From contig RQCP01000058.1 of the NCBI GenBank assembly GCA_008668235.1, positions 1-14,380 of the forward strand: DNA of 14,380 nt. Reading direction: 5' to 3'. The position numbers and the translations under genes were made by a program. Below are positions 6,804 through 14,380 of this stretch, piece after piece. The first letter of the stretch is position 1; each line of letters begins with the position of its first letter. The notes under the pieces are model-generated. The model was not told the DNA's origin. It worked only from the letters and a program-made list of their open reading frames with translations, and searched no databases. The stretch comes from Collinsella aerofaciens (lineage in GTDB: Bacteria > Actinomycetota > Coriobacteriia > Coriobacteriales > Coriobacteriaceae).

Positions 6804-6831
6804 CTTGGTGGCGGGTTTGTTATCCGTTTGT
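6804..6831 (+). promoter_or_regulatory. Candidate Pho box upstream of pstS
   Basis: GTTTGT occurs at 6815-6820 and 6826-6831, exactly 11 bases apart, and a weaker unit, CTTGGT, sits another 11 bases upstream at 6804-6809. PhoB/PhoP-type response regulators bind direct repeats with an 11-bp period, and pst operons are their usual targets. TATCAA at 6862-6867 is a possible -10 but is further from the box than usual. The match to a consensus is not tested, so this is a candidate only. Confidence 0.35.
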
Positions 6832-6848
6832 AAAGGCTGGGCCGGGCT

Positions 6849-6952
6849 TGCGGTAAGGGTCTATCAAATGCCCGTAAAAAACCGCAGTTGGCGCTGGTGC
6901 TGCCCGGTCGGGGCCGTATCTTTCCAAACAGCAAAGCGGGCAGGGTGCCCGC
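6849..6952 (+). promoter_or_regulatory. Hairpin-rich 5' leader of pstS
   Basis: TGCGGT (6849-6854) pairs with ACCGCA (6881-6886), with an inner GGG/CCC pairing. GCGGGCA (6936-6942) pairs with TGCCCGC (6946-6952) in a perfect 7-bp stem with a GGG loop. The second hairpin ends about 14 bases before the Shine-Dalgarno of pstS. It could influence translation or RNA stability. I do not recognise a known riboswitch class. Confidence 0.35.
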
Positions 6953-6977
6953 GATTCGCATGTATGAAAGGAAGATC

Positions 6978-7916
6978 ATGCTCGATCAGGCTTATTCTCG
7001 TCGTCAGTTCCTCGGCCTCGCTGGTGGCCTCGCCAGCATCGTGGGCCTCGGTCTCGTTGGTTGTGGCGGCTCCGGCGCATCCGACGCCGCCGACAAGGGC
7101 AGCGCCGCCGCTGCCGAGTCCGTCTCCGGCGAGGTGACCTACGACGGTGCCTCCTCGTTCCAGGCTCTCGTCGAGGCTGCTGCCGAGAAGTTCATGGATG
7201 CCAACCCCGACGTCTCCATCTCCGGCTCGGGCAACGGTTCGGGCAAGGGTCTGACCGCTGTCGCCGCTGGCACCGTCACCATCGGTAACTCCGACGTCTT
7301 CGCCGAGACCAAGCTCGAGGCCGACCAGGTCAAGAATCTCGTCGACCACGAGGTCGCCGTCGTTGGCATGGGTCCCGTCGTCTCCAAGAACGTGACGGTC
7401 GACGACCTGTCCCTCGAGCAGCTCAAGGGTATCTTCTCCGGCCAGATCACCAACTGGAAGGAGGTCGGCGGCGACGACGTCAAGATCGTCGTTCTCAACC
7501 GCAAGGCTGGCTCCGGCACCCGTGCCACCTTCGAGGCCGCCGTTTTTGGCGACGAGGCCGTCGACTTTAAGGGCGACGCCGAGCTCGACAAGTCCGGCGA
7601 TGTCCAGACTCAGATGGGCAGTACCGACAACGCCATCTCCTACCTCGACTTCTCGCACTTCGATGACTCCAAGTTCAACGCCATCAAGGTCGAGGGCGTC
7701 GAGCCCAAGAGCAAGAATGTCACTGATGACTCCTTCAAGATCTGGGCTACCGAGCACATGTACTGCTCCAAGGACGCCGACGAGGCCACCAAGGCCTTCC
7801 TGGAGTTCATGCTTTCCGACGACGTCCAGGGCAAGCTCGTCGAGGAGCAGGGCTTCATCCCCGTCTCTGCCATGAAGGTCGTCAAGGACGCCAGCGGCAA
7901 GGTCTCTGCTAAATAA
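6978..7916 (+). CDS. pstS: Phosphate ABC transporter substrate-binding lipoprotein PstS
   Basis: A 312-residue precursor that captures phosphate outside the membrane and hands it to PstCA. The N-terminus carries a twin-arginine motif SRRQFLG (7-13), a hydrophobic stretch and a lipobox LVGC with Cys29 as the lipid-modified residue, so it is probably a Tat-exported lipoprotein. Mature-domain hallmarks are GASSF near 49, GSGNGSGKGL, and KAGSGTRATFE, the Ser-Gly-Thr-Arg phosphate-binding loop. The frame is open upstream to 6888, but ATG 6978 follows GAAAGGAAG at proper spacing and gives the sensible signal peptide. It is the first gene of pstSCAB, with pstC starting 24 bases later. Codon choice is strongly biased to C-ending codons, as expected for a highly expressed gene. 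Likely induced by phosphate starvation. Confidence 0.95.
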   Translation: MLDQAYSRRQFLGLAGGLASIVGLGLVGCGGSGASDAADKGSAAAAESVSGEVTYDGASSFQALVEAAAEKFMDANPDVSISGSGNGSGKGLTAVAAGTVTIGNSDVFAETKLEADQVKNLVDHEVAVVGMGPVVSKNVTVDDLSLEQLKGIFSGQITNWKEVGGDDVKIVVLNRKAGSGTRATFEAAVFGDEAVDFKGDAELDKSGDVQTQMGSTDNAISYLDFSHFDDSKFNAIKVEGVEPKSKNVTDDSFKIWATEHMYCSKDADEATKAFLEFMLSDDVQGKLVEEQGFIPVSAMKVVKDASGKVSAK

Positions 7917-7940
7917 GTAATCGCCCCGGAAAGGTTTGCA

Positions 7941-8849
7941 ATGGCAAAACAGCTGCCAAAGCGCGACCTTGAGAACGTGGGCCTGGGCGTCACGGGCGCG
8001 TGCGTAGCGCTCGTGACGCTTGTCGTTGCCGCGCTCATCTTTATGGTCGCCCAAAAGGGCCTCTCGGCTTTTGTCAAGGACGGCGTCTCGGTCGTCGAGT
8101 TTTTCACCGGCACCAAGTGGGACCTGGCCAACACAGCCGAAAACGGCCTGCCCTATACCGGCGCCCTGCCCCTGATCGTCACCTCGTTTGCGGTCATGGT
8201 GCTCTCCACGCTTATCGCGCTGCCCATCGCCATCGGCTCTGCCATCTTTGCGGTCGAGATTAGCCCTAAGTTTGGCTCTAAGATCTTTCAGCCGCTCATT
8301 GAGCTTTTGACCGGCATCCCCTCGGTCGTCTTTGGCCTGATCGGTTTTCACGTGGTCGTCGGTCTTATGAAGAGCGTTTTCCACGTGAGCACGGGCCTGG
8401 GCATCTTGCCCGGCGCCATCGTGCTGGCCGTCATGATCCTGCCGACCATGACCACGCTTTCGGTCGATGGCCTGCGCGCCGTGCCCGACGGCTACCGCCA
8501 GGGCTCGCTCGCGCTGGGCTACACCCGCTGGCAGACCATCTGGCACGTGGTGCTCAAGTCCGCCATGCCGTCGCTCATGACCGCGGTTATCTTGGGCATG
8601 ACCCGCGCCTTTGGCGAGACGCTCGCCGTGCGCATGGTCATCGGCGGCATCGAGGCCATGCCGACGTCGCTGCTGTCGCCGGCTTCGACCATCACCACCA
8701 CGCTCACCACGTCCATGGCAGTCTATGCCGAGGGCTCGGCCCAAGACGATGTTCTGTGGGCGCTCGGCCTGCTGCTGATGGGCATGAGTCTCATCTTCAT
8801 CCTGATCATCCACCTTATCGGCCGCAAGGGGGCGAAGGCTCGTGGCTAG
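7941..8849 (+). CDS. pstC: Phosphate ABC transporter permease PstC
   Basis: A 302-residue integral membrane protein with about six hydrophobic segments, the first at roughly 13-37 and the last near 275-297. The permease coupling (EAA-type) loop is SLALGYTRWQTIWHVVLKSA, which docks on the ATPase PstB. The conserved LLTGIPSVVFGLIGF segment and the AFGETLA motif are typical of PstC. Together with PstA it forms the channel for phosphate uptake. ATG 7941 has GGAAAGG upstream. The 3' end overlaps the pstA start by 8 bases, indicating translational coupling. Confidence 0.95.
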   Translation: MAKQLPKRDLENVGLGVTGACVALVTLVVAALIFMVAQKGLSAFVKDGVSVVEFFTGTKWDLANTAENGLPYTGALPLIVTSFAVMVLSTLIALPIAIGSAIFAVEISPKFGSKIFQPLIELLTGIPSVVFGLIGFHVVVGLMKSVFHVSTGLGILPGAIVLAVMILPTMTTLSVDGLRAVPDGYRQGSLALGYTRWQTIWHVVLKSAMPSLMTAVILGMTRAFGETLAVRMVIGGIEAMPTSLLSPASTITTTLTTSMAVYAEGSAQDDVLWALGLLLMGMSLIFILIIHLIGRKGAKARG

Positions 8850-9764
8850 CACGCGTATCCACATCGACGAGGCGAGGCTCGGGCGTGTCCAAAAGCAGGA
8901 CCGCTTCGCCACGGGCGTGTTGACGGCGATCGTCGCCATCGTCATGCTCATCGTCGTCTCCATGGTGGCCTATATCCTGTTCGAGGGCATCTCGACGCTG
9001 TTCCAGCCGGGCTTTCTCACGGAGCCGTCGCGCGCCAACGGAACGCAGGGCGGCGTGCTCTACCAGCTGTTCGACTCGTTCTACCTGCTGCTGATCACCC
9101 TGATCATCTCGGTGCCCATCAGCCTGGGCGGAGCGGTCTTCCTGGTTGAGTACGCGCCGAACGGCCCTATCCGCGACATCGCCTCCACCGCCATCGAGAC
9201 GCTGTCCTCGCTGCCTTCCATCGTCGTCGGCATGTTCGGCTTTCTGGTGTTCTCGGTGCAGCTGGGCTGGAAGTACTCCATCATCTCCGGCGCCGTCGCG
9301 CTCACCATGTTCAATATCCCCATTCTGGTGCGCGTGATCCAGCAGGCGCTCGAGGACGTGCCGCAGGCCCAGCGCGATGCGTGCCTGGCCATGGGCCTCA
9401 CCCGCTGGGAGGCCACGCTGCACATCCTGATTCCCGAGGCCATGCCCGCTATCGTGACCGGCATCGTGCTTTCGGCCGGCCGCGTCTTTGGCGAGGCCGC
9501 GGCGCTGCTCTTTACCTCGGGCATGAGCTCGCCGGTTCGCCTCAACTTCTTGAGCCTTAACCTGTCGAGCCCTACTTGCGCCTGGAACGTGTTCCGCCCC
9601 GGTGAGTCGCTCGCCGTGCATATCTACAAGATCTATGGCGAAGGCAGCCCCGAGGCCCAGCAGATCGTTTGGGGTACCGCGGCACTGCTGATGATTTGCG
9701 TGCTGCTGTTTAACGTAATCGCCCGCATTGTGGGCAAGCAACTGGCAAGGAAGATGACGGCCGA

Positions 9765-9768
<4 letters not shown>
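8842..9768 (+). CDS. pstA: Phosphate ABC transporter permease PstA
   Basis: A 308-residue membrane protein, paired with PstC in the transporter. Hydrophobic segments lie at about 24-47 and in several blocks to 291-302. The segment TLSSLPSIVVGMFGF and the coupling loop ACLAMGLTRWEATLHILIP are family hallmarks, as is GEAAALLFTSG. It starts with GTG at 8842 inside the end of pstC, with a G-rich ribosome binding sequence upstream, and its stop overlaps the ATG of pstB by 4 bases (ATGA). The tight overlaps suggest coordinated translation of the whole complex. Confidence 0.95.
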
Positions 9769-10637
<869 letters not shown>

Positions 10638-10692
10638 TCCGGGACATGCTTGAGGCCCGCGGCGGCCACGGTTGCCACGGGACTGATTGGAG

Positions 10693-10730
10693 AGGCGGGT
10701 CATCTCTTTTGGGAGATGGCCCGCCTTTTT
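10693..10730 (+). terminator. Intrinsic terminator of the pst operon
   Basis: Arms 10693-10706 and 10713-10726 form a 14-bp stem with a single G-U pair and a 6-base loop (TTTTGG), followed by a T run at 10726-10730. It lies about 55 bases after the pstB stop and isolates the operon from the ABC-F gene downstream. Confidence 0.9.
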
Positions 10731-10800
10731 GTGTCGTGTGCGGCCCGCCTTTTCGCTGCTATTATGGACAACGTTGAATTTCTACGAAGGAGCAGGGCAT

Positions 10801-12657
10801 ATGGCGATTCTTTTGGGATGCGATTCCGTCAGCCTAGAGTTTCCCACCAAGCATATTTTCGATAGCGTGACGCTCGGCGTGGGCGAGGGCGACCGTATTG
10901 GTATTGTCGGTAAAAACGGCGACGGCAAGTCGACGCTGCTGAGCGTGCTCGCCGGCACGCTGGAGCCCGACGACGGCCGCGTGACGCATCGTCGCGGCAC
11001 CACGATCGGCCTGCTCGGCCAAAAGGACCAGCTTGTCGACACCGACACCGTGCACCATGCCGTCGTGGGCGACACGCCCGAGTATGAGTGGGCGTCGAGC
11101 CCCCGCACGCGCCAGATCCTCGCCGGTCTCATTAGCGATGTGCCCTGGGAGGGCACGGTGGGCGAGCTTTCGGGTGGCCAGCGCCGCCGCGTGGACCTCG
11201 CACGCCTGTTGATCGGCGACTACGACGTGCTCATGCTCGACGAGCCCACTAACCATCTGGACATGCGCACCATCAACTGGCTTGCACGCCATCTTAAGGC
11301 TCGCTGGCAGCGCGGTCAGGGCGCCATGCTCGTGGTCACGCACGATCGCTGGTTCTTGGACGAGGTCTGCACCAGCATGTGGGAGGTCCACGACGGCCAG
11401 GTCGATCCCTTCGAGGGCGGCTACTCCGCATATATCCTGCAGCGCGTGGAGCGCGACCGCATGGCCGCGGTTACCGAGGAACGCCGTCGCAACATGGCGC
11501 GCAAGGAGCTCGCGTGGCTGAGCCGCGGCGCCCAGGCGCGTTCCACCAAGCCCAAGTTTCGCGTTGATGCCGCTCGCGAGCTGATCGCCGACGTGCCGCC
11601 CGTGCGTGACGAGCTGGAGCTCAAGCGCCTCGCCGTGAGCCGCCTGGGCAAGCAGGTTATCGATGTGGTCGACGTGGACGCCGGCTATGCGGATACCGAT
11701 GGCGCGCCCAAGCAGGTGCTCTCTGACGTGACCTGGCTCATTGGTGCGGGCGACCGCTATGGCCTGCTGGGCGAGAACGGTGCCGGCAAGTCGACGCTGC
11801 TCGACGTGATCCAGGGCAAGATTGAACCCACGCGCGGCCGCGTGAAGATTGGCCAGACAGTGCGCTTTGGCGTGCTGTCGCAGCAGCTCGAGGAGCTCGA
11901 ACCCTACATGGGCGACACGATCCGCGAGGTGCTCGGCAACTATAAGAAGTACTACGTCATCGACGGCAAGGAGACTTCGCCCGAGAAGCTCTGCGAGCGT
12001 CTGGGCTTTACGACGCAGCAGCTCTGGAGCCGCATCGGCGATCTTTCGGGCGGCCAGCGCCGTCGCCTGTCGCTGTTGCTGACGATTCTGGACGAGCCCA
12101 ACGTGCTCATCCTGGACGAGCCGGGCAACGACCTGGATACCGACATGCTCGCGATTGTCGAGGACCTGCTGGACGGCTGGCCCGGCACGCTGATCCTGGT
12201 GACACACGATCGCTTTTTGATGGAGCGCGTGACCGACCAACAGTGGGCACTGCTCGATGGCCATCTGACGCATATGCCCGGCGGCGTGGACCAGTACCTG
12301 CGCCTGTGCAACGCTACCGCCGAGGGCGAGCCCGTGGGCGCGCCGAGCGCTAAGACCGGCACGTTCGACACCGGTGCGGCGGCTGCTGCCGACAAGCCCA
12401 AGTCGAGCGGTCAGCCCAACGGCCTTTCCAACGCCGAGCGTCAGAAGCTCCGCCGCGAGGTGAGCTCGCTCGAGCGCAAGATGGAGACGCAGCGCGCCCG
12501 CGTGGAGGAGGCCGAGGCCGCCATGGCCCAGGTCGATCCCACCAACTACACGGCGCTCGGCGAGCAGCAGGCAAAGATCGACGAGGCTCACGCCGCCATG
12601 GACGAGCTGGAGATGGCGTGGCTCGAGGCGAGCGAAAAGCTCGAGGGCGAGGAGTAG
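10801..12657 (+). CDS. uup: ABC-F family ATPase, Uup-like
   Basis: A 618-residue soluble protein with two ABC domains in tandem and no membrane segments. Domain 1: Walker A GKNGDGKS (37-44), LSGGQ (123-127), LMLDEPTNHLD (Walker B and D-loop), His181. Domain 2: GENGAGKS (324-331), LSGGQ (415-419), LILDEPGNDLD (437-446), His469. The linker has the Uup-like pattern ELAWLSRGAQARSTKPK (about 236-252). The last 75 residues are a charged coiled coil, as in Uup. By family knowledge ABC-F proteins act on the ribosome or on branched DNA intermediates; which applies here is not visible. ATG 10801 follows AAGGAG at 8 bases; the frame is open to 10687 but overlaps the pst terminator. A possible -10 (TATTAT) lies at 10759-10764. 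The HAD gene follows after 6 bases. Confidence 0.9.
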   Translation: MAILLGCDSVSLEFPTKHIFDSVTLGVGEGDRIGIVGKNGDGKSTLLSVLAGTLEPDDGRVTHRRGTTIGLLGQKDQLVDTDTVHHAVVGDTPEYEWASSPRTRQILAGLISDVPWEGTVGELSGGQRRRVDLARLLIGDYDVLMLDEPTNHLDMRTINWLARHLKARWQRGQGAMLVVTHDRWFLDEVCTSMWEVHDGQVDPFEGGYSAYILQRVERDRMAAVTEERRRNMARKELAWLSRGAQARSTKPKFRVDAARELIADVPPVRDELELKRLAVSRLGKQVIDVVDVDAGYADTDGAPKQVLSDVTWLIGAGDRYGLLGENGAGKSTLLDVIQGKIEPTRGRVKIGQTVRFGVLSQQLEELEPYMGDTIREVLGNYKKYYVIDGKETSPEKLCERLGFTTQQLWSRIGDLSGGQRRRLSLLLTILDEPNVLILDEPGNDLDTDMLAIVEDLLDGWPGTLILVTHDRFLMERVTDQQWALLDGHLTHMPGGVDQYLRLCNATAEGEPVGAPSAKTGTFDTGAAAAADKPKSSGQPNGLSNAERQKLRREVSSLERKMETQRARVEEAEAAMAQVDPTNYTALGEQQAKIDEAHAAMDELEMAWLEASEKLEGEE

Positions 12658-12663
12658 GCGAGA

Positions 12664-13434
12664 ATGATCAAAGCCGCGTTTTTCGATATCGACGGTACGC
12701 TGCTGAGCTTTAAGACCCACCGGATTCCGGCGTCGGCGCAGCAGGTGCTCGACAGCTTTCGCGAGCAGGGGATTGCGTGCGTGATCGCCACGGGCCGTCC
12801 GACCTACCAGATGCCGGACTGGCTGTTCGACCTGGGCTGGGATGCGTACATTACGCTTTCGGGCCAGCACTGTTTTGATGCCAAGGGCGTCTACCGCAGC
12901 TGCCCGATCGATCCGGACGACGTTGCGGTGATTGTGGACCAGGTGGCGCAGGGGCGCTACGACTCACTGTGCATGCAGGGCGAGAACTCGTTTGTGAACC
13001 GCCTGTCCGAGCGCGTGGTGACGGCTGGCAGCAACGCGGGAATCGTCTACCACGAGGAGCCGTTTGAGCATGCCTTTGACGCGCCGGTCTATCAGTTCTG
13101 TGCCTTTGTTGACCCAGTTGACGAGCATATCGTGACCGATGCCGTGTCGCATTCGCTCACCACGCGCTGGTGCGACCTGTTCTGCGACATTATTCCGGCC
13201 AACGGCGGCAAGGACCTGGGTGTGGCGGCGACGCTGGAGCGCCTGGGCATCGACGCGAGTGAAGCGATTGCCTTTGGCGACGGCGAGAACGACCTGTCGA
13301 TGTTCTCGGCCGTGGGCACAAGTGTGGCCATGGGCAACGCGCAGGACACGGTGAAAGCTGCGGCGACCTACGTGACGACCGCCGTGGACGACGATGGGAT
13401 CTACAACGCCGCAAAGCACTTTGGCCTGTTATAG
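12664..13434 (+). CDS. Cof-type HAD-IIB family phosphatase
   Basis: A 256-residue cytoplasmic hydrolase. HAD motifs: FFDIDGTLL (D8 nucleophile, D10), motif II IATGRP (T43), motif III K183 in GGKDLG and motif IV GDGENDLSMF (D206, D210). The large insert between motifs II and III (about 80-180) is the C2 cap that defines subfamily IIB (Cof, YidA, sugar-phosphate phosphatases). The substrate is probably a small phosphorylated metabolite but cannot be named. The start lies 6 bases after the uup stop and uses the GAGGAG at the end of uup as ribosome binding site, so the two genes are probably co-transcribed and translationally coupled. A terminator follows at 13477. Confidence 0.9.
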   Translation: MIKAAFFDIDGTLLSFKTHRIPASAQQVLDSFREQGIACVIATGRPTYQMPDWLFDLGWDAYITLSGQHCFDAKGVYRSCPIDPDDVAVIVDQVAQGRYDSLCMQGENSFVNRLSERVVTAGSNAGIVYHEEPFEHAFDAPVYQFCAFVDPVDEHIVTDAVSHSLTTRWCDLFCDIIPANGGKDLGVAATLERLGIDASEAIAFGDGENDLSMFSAVGTSVAMGNAQDTVKAAATYVTTAVDDDGIYNAAKHFGLL

Positions 13435-13443
13435 CTGCGGCTC

Positions 13444-13490
13444 GGCACTTTGGGACGCTCCTTTTCTGCCGGCACCTGGGGACACTCCTT
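13444..13490. repeat. Imperfect tandem repeat of the GGCAC-GGGAC-CTCCTT unit
   Basis: GGCACTTTGGGACGCTCCTT (13444-13463) and GGCACCTGGGGACACTCCTT (13471-13490) match at 17 of 20 positions with a 27-base period. The second unit shares GGCACCTGGGGACAC with 143-158 except for one inserted G there. The second unit also supplies the left arm of the terminator at 13477. The recurrence suggests a dispersed REP-like element that has been used as a terminator. Confidence 0.5.
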
Positions 13491-13513
13491 GCGGGGCGTC
13501 CCCATTTTGTTTT
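13477..13513 (+). terminator. Intrinsic terminator after the uup-HAD pair
   Basis: TGGGGAC (13477-13483) pairs with GTCCCCA (13498-13504) in a perfect 7-bp stem. The 14-base loop can form a short inner CTCC/GGGG stem. The tail TTTTGTTTT follows directly. It lies about 43 bases after the HAD stop and before the promoter of the metalloregulator gene. Confidence 0.7.
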
Positions 13514-13542
13514 CGTCCCGCACGTTTTGTGAAACACGGCTA

Positions 13543-13588
13543 ACTTTTAGGCAAAGTAGTAAGACATGGGCAACTTTTGCGGTAAAGT
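13543..13588. promoter_or_regulatory. Two operator-like inverted repeats upstream of the metalloregulator
   Basis: ACTTT(13543-13547)-5 bases-AAAGT(13553-13557) and ACTTT(13573-13577)-6 bases-AAAGT(13584-13588) are two copies of the same dyad, with AACTTTT and AAAGTA shared. They are spaced 30 bases apart, close to three helical turns, and end 53 bases before the start codon of the DtxR/MntR-family gene. Such paired sites are expected for a dimeric regulator acting on its own promoter. Autoregulation is inferred from position. Confidence 0.45.
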
Positions 13589-13641
13589 AAGCTGTGAAAA
13601 GTATCCAAAGGCTAACTAGCAATCATCGCGAAAGGCGGCCC

Positions 13642-14031
13642 ATGGCCCTACGTGAATCCGGAGAAGACTATCTCGAATCGATCTACGTTCTGTCGGAACG
13701 TCAGGGCATCGTGCGCTCGATCGACGTTGCGGAGCACCTCGGCGTAACCAAGGCGAGCGTTTCCAAGGCCATGGCGACGTTGGAAAGCAACGGCTATGTC
13801 GAAATGGGCAAGCGCGACGTTCATCTGACGGAGCGTGGTCTGGAGGTCGCGCGCCAAATGTGGGAGCGTCACTGCTTTTTCGTGGGCCTGCTAGAGGATG
13901 CGGGTGTTTCGGCTGAGGTCGCGTCGCAAGAGGGCTGCCACATGGAGCACTGCCTAAGCGAGGAAAGCTTCGAGAAGCTGAGGGCGATGCTGGGACGGGA
14001 CGGTGCTTCGGCGCCAATAATGACCGACTAG
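13642..14031 (+). CDS. DtxR/MntR-family metal-dependent transcriptional regulator
   Basis: A 129-residue regulator: a winged-helix DNA-binding domain (about 1-63, recognition helix in TKASVSKAMATLESNGYV) and a metal-binding/dimerisation helical domain, without the SH3-like third domain of DtxR, so MntR-like in size (B. subtilis MntR is 142). Putative metal ligands by alignment from memory: D9, E12, H77, C99, E102, H103. D9 and E12 match MntR (D8, E11), but C99 in CHMEH matches Cys102 of DtxR/IdeR, where MntR has Glu. Whether it senses Mn or Fe is therefore open. ATG 13642 is chosen because AAAGGCGG lies just upstream and the homology begins there; the GTG at 13594 adds 16 unlikely residues. 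It is preceded by two operator-like dyads. No transporter target gene lies in the window. Confidence 0.88.
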   Translation: MALRESGEDYLESIYVLSERQGIVRSIDVAEHLGVTKASVSKAMATLESNGYVEMGKRDVHLTERGLEVARQMWERHCFFVGLLEDAGVSAEVASQEGCHMEHCLSEESFEKLRAMLGRDGASAPIMTD

Positions 14032-14380
14032 CACTCCCGCAGCGGCGCGCCTCCCGCGCCGGAACGGCGCGGGACAGCGACCGGGATCAGTAGCACCACC
14101 AACTAAGTCCAATTCAGACAAGGAACCCCGTCAGTAAGCGATGCCCAAGAACCACCAGCTGTGTCAACGCAGGTCGGGGCCGGGCTTGGTTTTGAAAACA
14201 CTCCGCACTGATATCTTCTTAATTGAAGACGTCGATGGCGCACCCGTATACCATTGACGTCGACACCATCAGATGCGGACCGCGCGGTGACCCCACATTC
14301 CGCTGGCGCCCACAGGGCTGCCCTCGTTTCCTGACATGTCCCGCGCGGGCCGCGGCGAGCCGAGACCGCCGCATGACCTA
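14032..14380. other. 349 bases without a supported gene at the right edge
   Basis: I find no open frame with a ribosome binding site. The longest candidate on the plus strand is 38 codons from ATG 14141 and lacks a Shine-Dalgarno; a 47-codon frame on the minus strand is equally unsupported. No tRNA or rRNA signature is visible. The stretch holds a GC hairpin (14052-14074) and an inverted repeat GACGTCGATGG/CCATTGACGTC (14228-14238, 14251-14261; one mismatch). It may be the upstream region of a gene beyond the edge, possibly with an operator. Confidence 0.4.
14052..14074. terminator. GC-rich hairpin after the metalloregulator gene, weak terminator candidate
   Basis: TCCCGCGCC (14052-14060) and GGCGCGGGA (14066-14074) are perfect reverse complements with a 5-base loop (GGAAC), 20 bases after the stop codon of the metalloregulator. 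No T tract follows, so as an intrinsic terminator it would be atypical. It could also act as an RNA 3'-end stabiliser or be part of a longer structured RNA. Confidence 0.45.

Noticed and set aside
6864..8963. 699-codon open frame on the minus strand
   Set aside because: It lies antisense to pstS and pstC, is made of low-complexity Asp/Gly/Arg-rich sequence typical of GC-rich antisense frames, and has no family motif.
10834..12870. 678-codon open frame on the minus strand
   Set aside because: It is antisense to uup and the HAD gene; the plus-strand proteins have clear domains while this one is a codon-bias artefact.
13571..13590. Third copy of the TTGCGGTG hairpin repeat
   Set aside because: It contains TTGCGGTAAAGTA, similar to the repeat's left arm, but the matching right arm is missing; it fits better as one of two ACTTT/AAAGT dyads.
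14141..14257. 38-codon plus-strand frame near the right edge
   Set aside because: It has no ribosome binding site at usable spacing and no recognisable sequence; AAGGA lies about 16 bases away.

Overview
The window looks like a chromosomal segment of a high-GC, Gram-positive gut actinobacterium of the Coriobacteriia, most likely Collinsella or a close relative. This is an inference from GC-rich codon use, a lipoprotein PstS, the Uup-type ABC-F and the gene families present; no marker gene is in the window to prove it. About three quarters is ordinary housekeeping sequence and the left quarter is accessory.

Left, accessory part (1-3343). The 5' end of an unrecognised minus-strand gene enters at the left edge (1-104). 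Next comes a minus-strand gene (166-2795) encoding a large primase-helicase of the type described in TOTE conflict systems: a Cys cluster, an archaeo-eukaryotic primase (AEP) domain and a superfamily 2 helicase. It is broken by a one-base deletion in a G run at 1127-1130. Restoring one G gives a continuous protein of about 876 residues. Its upstream region (2796-3214) becomes AT-rich and is full of palindromes. It ends in a 5'-truncated remnant of a LOG-family (TIGR00730) gene at 3215-3343. The simplest reading is that a mobile or horizontally acquired module landed in, or replaced the front of, a LOG-family gene.

Middle part (3344-6977). A perfect 23-bp hairpin and a TTGCGGTG-type hairpin separate the LOG remnant from a minus-strand degV-family fatty-acid-binding gene. 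Divergent from degV are a HAD-family phosphatase and a PepV-like M20 metallodipeptidase. A second copy of the TTGCGGTG hairpin lies after pepV, with a T-rich tail. The two copies keep the outer stem and vary the inner stem while preserving base pairing.

Phosphate operon (6978-10637). pstS-pstC-pstA-pstB are tightly spaced or overlapping and encode a complete high-affinity phosphate ABC importer. Upstream is a candidate 11-bp-period Pho box and a hairpin-rich leader; downstream is a strong intrinsic terminator. No phoU or phoBR is adjacent.

Right part (10801-14380). An ABC-F ATPase of the Uup type is probably translationally coupled to a Cof-type HAD phosphatase. After a terminator with repeat-like sequence comes a DtxR/MntR-family metalloregulator, preceded by two operator-like inverted repeats 30 bp apart. 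Its metal site mixes MntR-like and DtxR-like ligands. The last 349 bases hold no gene I can support, only two inverted repeats.
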